Origin: DATFDN01 sp963830565 | Lineage (GTDB): Bacteria > Pseudomonadota > Alphaproteobacteria > Acetobacterales > Acetobacteraceae | Assembly (NCBI GenBank): GCA_963830565.1 | Contig: CAWHMO010000010.1 | Span: forward strand, 682,001-746,000 | Reading direction: 5' to 3' | DNA: 64,000 nt | Shown: one piece after another, positions 8,281 through 15,211 of the stretch | Layout: every line of letters begins with the position of its first letter | Position numbering within the stretch: the stretch's first letter is position 1 | Made by a program: the position numbers and the translations under genes | The notes under the pieces: generated by a model | What the model saw: the letters and a program-made list of their open reading frames with translations, nothing else | The model's database searches: none | What the model was told of the DNA's origin: nothing

Positions 8281-9014
8281 GCGGCGCCGACCTGCTCGCC
8301 CCACTGGCCGAGGCCGTGGCCGGCGACGGCTTCGCCTTCGTGGGCGGGGCGGAGATGCGGGCGGTCTTGGCCCGCACCGGCTCGCTCGCCGATTGGGACG
8401 GCTTCGCCGCGAGCTGGGACGATCTCGGCGTCGACATCTACATGGCCGATGGTGGGCGCTATCGGAAGCGCCGCCATGCGGTGTACGCCGCCGGCCCCGA
8501 CGGCATCCGCCGCAAGCCGCACCAGGCCCACTACCAGAGCCGGGACTACAACAAGCTGAATGGCGGCATCGCTCGCTGGTTCGAGCCGGTGCTGCCCGAG
8601 ATCGGCGCCGGGCCGACCATGACCACGGTGCTCGCGACATGCCGCGCGCTGTTCGAGCGGTTGACGCCGACCTCGCCCGGCCAGGCGCCGCGCTGGCATG
8701 TCGAGGTCCACCAGTTCCGCATCGAAGCCCGCGCCGACCAGGCGGGCCGCCCGACGCCCGAGGGCTCGCATCAGGATGGCGTGGACCACGTTCTGGTCCT
8801 GCTGGTCGGGCGCCGCAACATCCGCGAGGGCGTGACCGGCGTCACCGACCTCGCCGGCCGGACCCTGGGCAGCTTCACCCTCACCGAGCCCTTCGACGCG
8901 GCGCTGGTCGACGACAACCGCGTGATGCACGGCGTCACCCCGGTCGCGCCGATCGATCCCGCGCTGCCCGGCTTCCGGGATGTGCTGGTGGTGACGTTCC
9001 GTCGGGAAGCTTAG
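8277..9014 (+). CDS. 2-oxoglutarate/Fe(II)-dependent dioxygenase-like protein
   Basis: A 245-residue protein resembling the 2OG-Fe dioxygenase family PF10014, which includes L-isoleucine and other free amino-acid hydroxylases. The HxD metal motif is visible in GSHQDGVDHV and the distal histidine in RVMHGVTPV, followed by a conserved arginine-containing strand near the C terminus (VVTFRRE). The ATG overlaps the stop of the MscS gene by ATGA, so the two are translationally coupled. The substrate is unknown, and coupling to a channel is unusual enough to note. An alternative is a structural homologue without enzyme activity, but the metal ligands are intact. Confidence 0.78.
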   Translation: MSGADLLAPLAEAVAGDGFAFVGGAEMRAVLARTGSLADWDGFAASWDDLGVDIYMADGGRYRKRRHAVYAAGPDGIRRKPHQAHYQSRDYNKLNGGIARWFEPVLPEIGAGPTMTTVLATCRALFERLTPTSPGQAPRWHVEVHQFRIEARADQAGRPTPEGSHQDGVDHVLVLLVGRRNIREGVTGVTDLAGRTLGSFTLTEPFDAALVDDNRVMHGVTPVAPIDPALPGFRDVLVVTFRREA

Positions 9015-9074
9015 CGGCGCTTCCCGCGACCCCCGCCATCTGCTACCGGAGCGCCGCACGAACCGGAGAGCGCC

Positions 9075-9602
9075 ATGTCAGAGACATCACCGCAGGTCGG
9101 AGCCCAGCAGCGCCCGCCGCTCGTGGTCAATATCCAGTACGTGAAGGACCTGTCCTTCGAGGTTCCAGGCGCCCCCCAGATCTTCACCCAGCTCCGCGCC
9201 CAGCCCTCGGTGAACATCAACCTCGACGTGCAGGCCCGGCGGGTGCAGGAAGGCCAGGACATCTTCGAGGTCTCGCTGCTCATCCGCGCCGAGGCGCACG
9301 AGGTACAGGAGCAAACCGGCGCGAACAACGCGGGTCCGGCGCCGAACACCGTGTTCGTGGCCGAGATGACCTACTCCGGCGTGTTCACCCTGTCCGGCCT
9401 GCCCGAAAACGCCGTGGAACCGGTGCTGCTGGTGGAGTGTCCGCGCATCCTGTTTCCCTTCGCCCGCAACCTGCTGGCCGATGTGACACGGGAAGGCGGG
9501 TTCCCGCCCGTGCTGCTGCAGCCGATCGACTTCGTGGCGCTGTGGCAGGCCCGGCGCGCGCAAGGCCAGCCCCAGACGCCGGCGCCACAGGCCGTCGTCT
9601 GA
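9075..9602 (+). CDS. secB: Protein-export chaperone SecB
   Basis: A 175-residue SecB, slightly long because of a Pro/Gln/Ala tail. SecB is a cytoplasmic homotetramer that keeps secretory preproteins unfolded and delivers them to SecA. Family regions are clear: NIQYVKDLSFEVPGAP near residue 20, the FVAEMTYSGVFTLSGLP stretch, and the strongly conserved VECPRILFPFARNLLADVT and GGFPPVLLQPIDF. A GGAGAG ribosome site precedes the ATG. It converges with the DUF6065-like gene with a 10-base gap. Confidence 0.96.
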   Translation: MSETSPQVGAQQRPPLVVNIQYVKDLSFEVPGAPQIFTQLRAQPSVNINLDVQARRVQEGQDIFEVSLLIRAEAHEVQEQTGANNAGPAPNTVFVAEMTYSGVFTLSGLPENAVEPVLLVECPRILFPFARNLLADVTREGGFPPVLLQPIDFVALWQARRAQGQPQTPAPQAVV

Positions 9603-9612
9603 GCCCGCGCGC

Positions 9613-10395
9613 TCAGGCGGCTTTCCGCGCGGCGAACGGGCATCCCTTGCGGCGCCTGCGCGCGGCCACCGCATAGGCGCCGAATGGCCGGTCCGGGTCG
9701 GCGCTCGGGCCGGCGATGCTCGCCTGATAATCCGCCCACTCCGCCGCGCCGAACCCGTCGAGGTCGGCCACGAACTCGTTGGCGCTGAGCGTGTCGTCCG
9801 CGTAGGCGGCGCGCGGCAGCGGCTGGATCTGCAGCAGTGGGAAATCGGCGGCGAGCCGCACCGGGGTGCCGGTGCGGGTCAGGCGCAGATTGGTGAACAG
9901 CGGCCCGAACCAGCGGTCGCTCTCCACGATTCCCTCATACACCGCGTAGCCGCCGGGGACGGGCAGGTTGGCGGGGCCGCGCACGAGCAGGCTCCAGCCC
10001 GGCGCCGCGCGCGCCATCAGCCCGGTCCAGAGCTGCACGGTCCCTGGCTCCGGCAACGCGGTCAGCAAGGGCGGGGCGCAGCCGCGCAGCCCGGCCGGCG
10101 CGGCCTGGTCGAAGCGGGCGGCATGGCCGGGGCATTGCGCGGCGGGCTGCAGCGGCAGCCAGTTCTCGGTGCCCGCATGGTGCCAGAACACATCGGCGCC
10201 ATCCCAGATCAGCCGCAGCTCCAGCGGCGGGAAGACATACCAGCCGAACGCCGCCGCCGAGGTGAGCGCGTCGCAGTAGCGATAAGCTCGGGTCGGCAAC
10301 GTCCCCAGTGCCGAGCGATCGGCGCGCTGCGGCGGGCGGGCCTGCTCGATCAGGCGATAGAATCGGATGGTCGGAGCGGGCGGGTGATCTGGCAT
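9613..10395 (-). CDS. DUF6065-like protein of unknown function
   Basis: A 260-residue soluble protein. The order of an N-terminal YRLIE stretch, a GWYVFPPLELRLIWDG segment, a LWTGLMARAAPGWSLLVRGP segment and an EGIVESDRW segment resembles what I recall of DUF6065 proteins, but I cannot confirm this without a search. No catalytic motif, membrane helix or signal peptide is visible; the C terminus is basic. It lies 35 bases behind a 56-residue repeat peptide gene on the same strand and probably shares its transcript, so a role in handling or modifying that peptide is possible but unproven. Confidence 0.65.
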   Translation of the reverse strand: MPDHPPAPTIRFYRLIEQARPPQRADRSALGTLPTRAYRYCDALTSAAAFGWYVFPPLELRLIWDGADVFWHHAGTENWLPLQPAAQCPGHAARFDQAAPAGLRGCAPPLLTALPEPGTVQLWTGLMARAAPGWSLLVRGPANLPVPGGYAVYEGIVESDRWFGPLFTNLRLTRTGTPVRLAADFPLLQIQPLPRAAYADDTLSANEFVADLDGFGAAEWADYQASIAGPSADPDRPFGAYAVAARRRRKGCPFAARKAA

Positions 10396-10430
10396 GTCTG
10401 CCTCGTCGCGGTTTGGCGTGAAAGATGTGG

Positions 10431-10601
10431 TCAGGCGCCGGGGCGGCTCGCCGGCAAACGGACGCCGGCTCCAAAGCGGATGCGGCCGGTATCGGCGACC
10501 TCGGCCGGCACCGGTGCCGGCAGGCCGCGGCCGAAGCGGAGGTGGCCAGTATCAGCGGTGTCGGGGGATACCGGCGAGGGAAGCATTTCGGTCTTGTCCA
10601 T
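10431..10601 (-). CDS. Short repeat peptide (56 residues), possible precursor peptide
   Basis: A small gene with a strong ribosome site (AGGAG six bases before the ATG at 10601). The product begins MDKTEMLPSPVSPD and then carries two copies of ADTG-[HR]-[LI]-RFG-x-G spaced exactly 20 residues apart, ending in a short Arg/Pro/Ala tail. It has no signal peptide or hydrophobic helix. The two copies are also similar in DNA (starting at 10471 and 10531). A short leader followed by repeated near-identical cores resembles multi-core RiPP precursors, but no standard modifying enzyme is adjacent except the DUF6065-like gene downstream. It could also be a small regulatory or scaffold peptide. Confidence 0.55.
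   Translation of the reverse strand: MDKTEMLPSPVSPDTADTGHLRFGRGLPAPVPAEVADTGRIRFGAGVRLPASRPGA
10471..10562. repeat. Two 32-bp direct repeats with 60-bp period inside the peptide gene
   Basis: Copies at 10471-10502 and 10531-10562 share about three quarters of their bases (core CC-A/G-AAGCGGA and GTATC-A/G-GCG). The period of 60 bases equals 20 codons, so duplication kept the frame. Most differences are at third positions or change similar residues, which suggests the repeated peptide unit is under selection. Confidence 0.6.
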
Positions 10602-10665
10602 CTCTGGCTCCTGTGGCTGAGGATAAATCGCACGATCCGTCCATGCGCCCCGCACCCGAAACGGA

Positions 10666-10696
10666 AACGGCCCCGCCACATAGTGACGAGGCCGTT
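10666..10696 (-). terminator. Leader hairpin upstream of the peptide gene (attenuator or terminator-like)
   Basis: On the minus strand a 10-base-pair stem (AACGGCCTCG with CGGGGCCGTT, one G-U pair) closes an 11-base loop and is followed by TTCCGTTTC. It lies between the proposed promoter and the peptide ATG, about 65 bases before the start codon. The position suggests an attenuator or a processing/stability element rather than the end of a gene. The T-tract is weak. Confidence 0.45.
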
Positions 10697-10747
10697 CGAT
10701 GCTGCGGCGGAAGAGAGTGGGCGCGCATCACCCGCCGATGGATAAGC

Positions 10748-10774
10748 ATTACATGCAATTCGTGGCAGCGTCAA
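10748..10774 (-). promoter_or_regulatory. Promoter candidate for the repeat-peptide transcript
   Basis: In an island of unusually AT-rich sequence (10735-10870) the minus strand holds a -35 TTGACG (10774-10769) and, 15 bases on, a -10-like TGTAAT (10753-10748). The spacer is short by one or two bases. Transcription would start near 10740 and give a leader of about 140 bases with a hairpin. The rest of the 10602-10903 gap holds the start region of the divergent regulator and nothing else I can recognise. Confidence 0.45.
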
Positions 10775-10903
10775 GCTTATTTTCCTACAAAGAGCCCTTT
10801 TGTTCTTGTTGCCCCCCGACCATGCATTAATGGCTCGCAGACTGTTATAGAAGTGGTTATATTTCGCTGTTGACGGCTTCCTCGGCACTCGATCGCAAGG
10901 CTC

Positions 10904-13033
10904 TTGATCCTCCACTCGGACCTGTCTCATGTCCCTGGCACGCCGCAGCCGAAGACGGGGGCCGCGTTGCATGTGCGCCTGTTCGGAGCGATGGACGCGT
11001 GGGACTGCTCCGGGCTGTCCGCCCTGCCCAAGATGCGCAAGACGCGCGCGGTGCTCGCCGTGCTCGCGTTGCGCGCGCCGCTGCCGGTTTCGCGCGGCCA
11101 CTTGACCACCCTGCTCTGGAGCAGGCGCGACCCCCAACAGGCGCGCGCTTCGCTGCGCCAATCGGTTCATGAATTGCAGGAGGCGATCGGCCTGGATGCC
11201 CGGCCCCTTCTGCAGGCCGATCGGACCCATCTACGCCTTCGCGCCGAGGGCCTTTGGGTCGATGCCGGCGTGCTCGGCGCGGCGACCGCTCCCCTGGCCG
11301 AGGCTGCCGCGCTGTATCGTCCCACCCTTCTCGAGGATCTGCTCGGCCTAGACCCGGCCTTCGACCGCTGGCTGGATGCGGAGCGTCAGCGGCTCGACCA
11401 GCTCGCGCGGTTGCAGGGCGAGGCAGCGCTCGCCGCGGCGACCGATCCGGCACAGGTCATGGCCGCCGCCGAATGGCTGCTGGTCGTGGATTCGGCGCAC
11501 GAGCCAGCCTGGCGCGCGGTGATCCGGGGGCTGGGCCAGGCCGGCGACCGCGCGGGCGCGGCCGACGCCTTTGGCCGCTGTCAGGCCGCGCTGGCCGGAC
11601 GCGCCGGGCTCACGCCGTCGCCTGAGACCGTGGCATTGGCGGAGGCGGTGCGCAACGGACGCACGATCCTGGGCGGCCCGGATTCTCCGCCCGCCAGCGA
11701 GCCACTCACCGGGCCGGGAGCGGCAACGGCGGGCCCGCGCCCTTCCGGCCCGCGGGTGCGGATCGGGATCATGCCGATGCGCGCGGTCGACCCACAGCGC
11801 ACCGGGGGGCTGTCGCTCGGTCTCGCAGAAGAGATCACCACGGCGCTGGCACCGTTCCGCTGGGTGTCCTGCGTGTCGAGTTCGTCACTGGCGGCGATCG
11901 CCGCGGAGCCGCGCGATGCGAGCTCGGCTTGGCGCGACCTAGATCTCGACTTCCTGCTCGAGGGCACGATCCAGCACGGCGCCGACCGGGTGCGCATCAC
12001 CGCCCAGCTCCTCGACATGCGGGCGGCGGGCGAGGTGGTCTGGGCGCGCCGCTTCGACCGGCCCGCGGACGATATACTGGCACTTCAGGACGAGATCGCC
12101 TCGGCGACGGTCGCACAGATCGCTCCCGAACTGCTGCTGCGCGAGGGCGAGCGGGCGGTGGCACGTCGGCGCGCCAACCCGACCTCGCATGAGCTGATGT
12201 TGCGCGCGATCCCGGCCATCTATCGGCTGGACCAGGCCGCCTTCCGCGCCGCCGGCGAGATGCTGGAGGAGGCGTTGCAACTCGATCCGGGCAATGCCGC
12301 GGCGCACGCCTGGCTCGCCCATTGGCATCTATTCCTGCTGGGCCAGGGCTGGGCCGAGAACCCCGAGCAGGCGACCCGGCGCGCCGGCGTGCTCACCGAG
12401 CGGGCGGTGACGCTCGACCCGGGCGATGCGCGCGCGCTGACGCTGGCGGGGCATGTGCGCGGCTATCTCAACCGTAAGCCGCTGGAGGCGCGCACGCTGC
12501 ACGAACGGGCACTGGCGATCAACCCGAACCTGGCGCTGGCATGGTGCCTGTCTGGCCTGGCGCACTGTTATCTTGGCGACCATGCTGAGGCGATTCGCCG
12601 CGTCCGGCAGGCGCAAGCTCTTTCACCCTACGACCCGCACGGCTTCTTCTTCGACATGGCGCTGATCATGCCGCACCTGCTTCGCCACGAACACGCGCTG
12701 GCCGCCGAGATCGGCCGGCGCGCGGTCGAGCTGAACCCGATCTTCTCATCCAGTTACAAGCTATACATCGCGGCCCTCGGCCACCTCGGCCTCGAAGAGG
12801 AGGCCAGTGTCTTGCGCGCCAGATTGCTGCAGTTGGAACCGGGGTTCACCGTGCAAGGCGCGGTGCAACGCGCGCCGATGATGCGTCCGCAGGACATTGA
12901 GCATTATGCCGCAGGTCTGCGGCTCGCTGGCCTGCCCGAGGGCGCCAGCCGTCCAGCCGGGCCGCCCTCAGTCCTGAGTGGCTTTTCGCCCTCACCCCAT
13001 CCTGTCCCGCAAGCGGGAGACCGGGCGTTGTAG
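10904..13033 (+). CDS. BTAD/SARP-like transcriptional regulator with TolB-like and TPR domains
   Basis: A protein of about 700 residues with an unusual domain chain. Residues 20-100 resemble the winged-helix start of SARP regulators (LFG near the start, then a KTRAVLAVLAL helix and LLWSRRDPQQARASLRQSV). Residues 110-250 form a BTAD helical repeat region. Residues 285-420 resemble the TolB-like part found in TPR-containing adenylate cyclases (FLLEGTIQHGADRVRITAQL, FDRPADDILALQDEIA). Residues 430-660 are TPR repeats. No cyclase domain is present. It is divergent from the repeat-peptide/DUF6065 pair and is a good candidate for its regulator. The start is uncertain: TTG at 10904 is used here, with an in-frame TTG just before LHVRLFG as alternative. 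The last 15 residues are encoded by an intergenic repeat. Confidence 0.78.
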   Translation: MILHSDLSHVPGTPQPKTGAALHVRLFGAMDAWDCSGLSALPKMRKTRAVLAVLALRAPLPVSRGHLTTLLWSRRDPQQARASLRQSVHELQEAIGLDARPLLQADRTHLRLRAEGLWVDAGVLGAATAPLAEAAALYRPTLLEDLLGLDPAFDRWLDAERQRLDQLARLQGEAALAAATDPAQVMAAAEWLLVVDSAHEPAWRAVIRGLGQAGDRAGAADAFGRCQAALAGRAGLTPSPETVALAEAVRNGRTILGGPDSPPASEPLTGPGAATAGPRPSGPRVRIGIMPMRAVDPQRTGGLSLGLAEEITTALAPFRWVSCVSSSSLAAIAAEPRDASSAWRDLDLDFLLEGTIQHGADRVRITAQLLDMRAAGEVVWARRFDRPADDILALQDEIASATVAQIAPELLLREGERAVARRRANPTSHELMLRAIPAIYRLDQAAFRAAGEMLEEALQLDPGNAAAHAWLAHWHLFLLGQGWAENPEQATRRAGVLTERAVTLDPGDARALTLAGHVRGYLNRKPLEARTLHERALAINPNLALAWCLSGLAHCYLGDHAEAIRRVRQAQALSPYDPHGFFFDMALIMPHLLRHEHALAAEIGRRAVELNPIFSSSYKLYIAALGHLGLEEEASVLRARLLQLEPGFTVQGAVQRAPMMRPQDIEHYAAGLRLAGLPEGASRPAGPPSVLSGFSPSPHPVPQAGDRAL

Positions 13034-13536
13034 TCACGGACGCTGCCCACCGCGCTCCCTCTCCCGTTGGGAGAGGGTCGGGGTGAGGGGCGCACGCCGT
13101 TCAGCGCCGCCACGATCAGCGCAATCCCCTCGGCATGCCAACGCTGCACCGCCTTGTGGTCCGCGCCCAGGGCCGCGGCCAGGCGCCGCCACGGGAACAG
13201 GTGGCGGTCGGTGAGCGGATTGACCAGGCTGCGGGCACCGACAATGCGGCGCAGCACGTAGCGGTCGAGCGGAATGAACTGGATCCAGTCCATCGCCTCG
13301 TCCATGCGGGTGATGGCGGAAGCCGAGGGCACGGGCGGACGCACCGGCTTCTCGCCCCAATCATAACTGTCCACCGCCGCGCGGACGACATCCAGGTTGG
13401 AGGTACGCAACCTGGTGGACCAGCCGGTCTGCGGCAGCGCGAGCAGCGCCGCGCCGGCTTCCTCCAGACGCCACGTGACGAATTTCGCATCGATTGGGGC
13501 ATCGGCCGCGCGCGGGTCGACGGAAGACTGCAACAT
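12904..13536 (-). CDS. DUF6362-like protein with repeat-derived C terminus
   Basis: A 210-residue protein whose first 145 residues resemble DUF6362, a small phage-associated family with helix-turn-helix character: W-R-LEEAG, TGWSTRLRTSNLDVVRAAVD, and a later MDWIQFIPLDRYVLRRIV and FPWRRLAAALGADHKAVQRWH. The remaining 65 residues are Arg/Gly/Pro-rich and read through a family-A intergenic repeat, overlapping the 3' end of the convergent BTAD gene by 130 bases. The native stop was probably lost when the repeat inserted. A ribosome site AGGAG lies before the ATG at 13536. It follows the SANT-like gene by 21 bases, probably in one operon. Confidence 0.65.
   Translation of the reverse strand: MLQSSVDPRAADAPIDAKFVTWRLEEAGAALLALPQTGWSTRLRTSNLDVVRAAVDSYDWGEKPVRPPVPSASAITRMDEAMDWIQFIPLDRYVLRRIVGARSLVNPLTDRHLFPWRRLAAALGADHKAVQRWHAEGIALIVAALNGVRPSPRPSPNGRGSAVGSVRDYNARSPACGTGWGEGEKPLRTEGGPAGRLAPSGRPASRRPAA
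12988..13090. repeat. Family A palindromic repeat, two copies, overlapping two gene ends
   Basis: One copy at 12988-13020 (CCCTCACCCC arm, then CCCGCAAGCGGG) and one at 13055-13090 (CCCTCTCCCGTTGGGAGAGGG and a GGGGTGAGGGG arm) resemble the pair at 2661-2767. The first copy lies within the final codons of the BTAD regulator, and both lie within the 3' part of the DUF6362-like reading frame. Confidence 0.7.
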
Positions 13537-13557
13537 CGCGATGAACTCCTGGCCGGG

Positions 13558-13848
13558 TTAGCGGGAGAAGCAGGGGAGCGGGTAGTCGGCGCCTTCGAGC
13601 AGGGTGTCCTTCACCAGGGTGCCCCAGCTCCTCGGATGACCTGCCGCGAGCGGCTCACGCCTTGGGTCGTCGGGGGGCGGCGTGAAGTCTGGCGGGGGAC
13701 GCCGTGCCGCGATCGCCTGCGCGCGCGCCTCGAGGGCGGCACGTTCCCGCCCGAGTACGCGGGCGATGTCGTCCCAATCAGCACCCTCCGCCCGTAGCCG
13801 TCGTAGCTGCGCGTCCTGCGCTTCGGTCCAGCAAAGGCGGTGAGTCAT
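13558..13848 (-). CDS. SANT/Myb-like small DNA-binding protein
   Basis: A 96-residue protein beginning MTHRLCWTEAQDAQLRRLRAEGADWDDIARVLGRERAALEARA in pieces typical of a single SANT/Myb-like or GcrA-like helix-turn-helix (Trp, then QL.RL, W..IA..LG); the rest is Pro/Arg-rich and disordered. I start at the ATG at 13848 because GAGGT lies six bases upstream; the frame is open 18 bases further. It forms a short operon with the DUF6362-like gene and is divergent from an XRE repressor, a layout often seen in prophage remnants. Confidence 0.65.
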   Translation of the reverse strand: MTHRLCWTEAQDAQLRRLRAEGADWDDIARVLGRERAALEARAQAIAARRPPPDFTPPPDDPRREPLAAGHPRSWGTLVKDTLLEGADYPLPCFSR

Positions 13849-13881
13849 CGGCGACCTCGGCTCCAATGTCCGGGGATCACT

Positions 13882-13967
13882 GTTAGTTTACTTGCCTAAC
13901 AAATGTCAATGAAAATAACCTTCAGCGAAGGCGGCCGGTTCTTGCAAAGTTAGCAATTCTCACTTAG
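13882..13967. promoter_or_regulatory. Divergent promoter/operator region of the XRE repressor and SANT-like gene
   Basis: A locally AT-rich gap holding GTTAG-N9-CTAAC (13882-13900) and TTGC-N7-GCAA (13942-13956) inverted repeats; GTTAG and TTGC both recur in the two halves. Their placement on either side of the gap, each near one of the divergent starts, fits binding sites for the XRE protein encoded at 13978. No individual -10/-35 pair is clear enough to assign. Confidence 0.4.
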
Positions 13968-13977
13968 GATCCCACCT

Positions 13978-14313
13978 ATGAGCACCCCGAGCGAGATCGG
14001 TGAGCGCATCCGCGTCGCGCGACAGGAGCGGCGGATCACTCAGGAGGAGCTGGCGACCGCGGTCGGCGTCTCGCGCAGCGCGGTGGCGCAATGGGAGACT
14101 GGCCGTTCGGGCCAAATCACGGGGAACCTCGCGCGGATCGCCCAGGTGCTAGGGGTCGGCGTGGAGTTCCTGATGCATGGCTCCGGCCCCGGCCGGCTGC
14201 CGGAGGCGACCAGCGCGGATGAGGCCGCCATGCTGCGCCTGTATCGCGACTGCTCGCCCGAGGATCGTCAGATCCTGCTGCGGACCGCCGTTCGCCTCGC
14301 CCGCACGCCGTAG
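13978..14313 (+). CDS. XRE-family (Cro/C1-type) transcriptional regulator
   Basis: A 111-residue repressor-type protein. Residues 8-62 form a helix-turn-helix (IGERIRVARQERRITQEEL, then GVSRSAVAQWETGRSGQI and NLARIAQVLGVGVEFLM). The C-terminal 45 residues are a short helical segment (YRDCSPEDRQILLRTAVRLA), a likely dimerisation tail. It is divergent from the SANT/DUF6362 operon and probably represses it and itself. It ends 10 bases from the convergent uppP stop. Confidence 0.85.
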   Translation: MSTPSEIGERIRVARQERRITQEELATAVGVSRSAVAQWETGRSGQITGNLARIAQVLGVGVEFLMHGSGPGRLPEATSADEAAMLRLYRDCSPEDRQILLRTAVRLARTP

Positions 14314-14323
14314 CGCACTTTCC

Positions 14324-15163
14324 CTAGCGGATCAGCAGCGCCGCCAAGCTTCCTGCCCCTGCCAGCAAGCAGTAGTACGCGAAGGGGTTCAGCGCCCAAT
14401 TGTCGTTCCCCCGGAAGTAGCGCATCAGGAACGCCGTGCTCGCGTACACCGTGATCCCGGCGACCACGGCGGCCAGGACCGAGAGCCCGATCACGTCGCC
14501 GCCCATTGCCATTCCGGCGTGGCGCAGCTTCGGCACTTCCAGGACCGTCGCGCCCAGGATGATCGGCGTCGCGATGAGGAACGAGAAATGCGCCGCCCCG
14601 GCGTGGTCGATGCCACGCAGGATGCCGCCCACGATGGTCGCGCCGGAGCGCGAAATTCCCGGCACCAGCGCCGTGCATTGCCAGCAGCCGATGGCGAGCG
14701 CGTCGGTCGCGGTCAGCGTGGACAAGGGCCTTGTGCCGCGTCCGCGCACCTTCTCAGCGAACAGCAGCAGGAAACCGTTCACGATCAGCACGGCGGCGAC
14801 GAGCACCGCGTTGCCGAACAGCGCGCGAAAGAAATGCTCCAGCAGAAAGCCGACGATCACGGCGGGGATCGTCGCGATCACGACCAGCCACAGCACGCGC
14901 CGGCTCTCCGCCACCTTATGCCGCTCGCCCAGACCCAGGGCGCCGGTGCCGAGTGCCCACCAGTCCCGCCAGAAATAGAGCAGCAGCGCCGCCGCCGTGC
15001 CGAGATGCAGCATCACGAGAAATGGCAGGAAGGCGGGCGCACGCTGATCGATGTTCCAGTTGAGCAGCGCCGGCAAAATGACGGCGTGACCGAGGCTGCT
15101 CACCGGGAACAACTCGGTGGCGCCCTGCAGCACGGCAAGGACGATGGCTTGGATCGTGGTCAT
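14324..15163 (-). CDS. uppP: Undecaprenyl-diphosphatase UppP (BacA)
   Basis: A 279-residue inner-membrane phosphatase that dephosphorylates C55-pyrophosphate to recycle the lipid carrier for peptidoglycan and surface polysaccharides; it also confers bacitracin tolerance. The first signature reads LQGATELFPVSSLGHAVI (usual form is QGxTEFLPISSSGH, so F-L is replaced by L-F and Ser-Ser-Ser by Ser-Ser-Leu), and the second PGISRSGATIVGG is intact. About eight hydrophobic segments are visible. It lies 48 bases behind an ATP-grasp gene and a DedA gene on the same strand, so the three may be co-transcribed. Confidence 0.93.
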   Translation of the reverse strand: MTTIQAIVLAVLQGATELFPVSSLGHAVILPALLNWNIDQRAPAFLPFLVMLHLGTAAALLLYFWRDWWALGTGALGLGERHKVAESRRVLWLVVIATIPAVIVGFLLEHFFRALFGNAVLVAAVLIVNGFLLLFAEKVRGRGTRPLSTLTATDALAIGCWQCTALVPGISRSGATIVGGILRGIDHAGAAHFSFLIATPIILGATVLEVPKLRHAGMAMGGDVIGLSVLAAVVAGITVYASTAFLMRYFRGNDNWALNPFAYYCLLAGAGSLAALLIR

Positions 15164-15211
15164 AGCAATTCCTCACCCAAGAAGCGGACGCGTTGCAATG
15201 GCTTAATCGCG

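Noticed and set aside
9613..10601. A classical lasso or lanthipeptide cluster
   Set aside because: No cyclase, dehydratase, protease or ABC exporter is visible, so the peptide is reported only as a possible precursor.
13034..14313. A complete prophage
   Set aside because: Only three small phage-like genes are present and no integrase, portal or capsid gene; at most a remnant.
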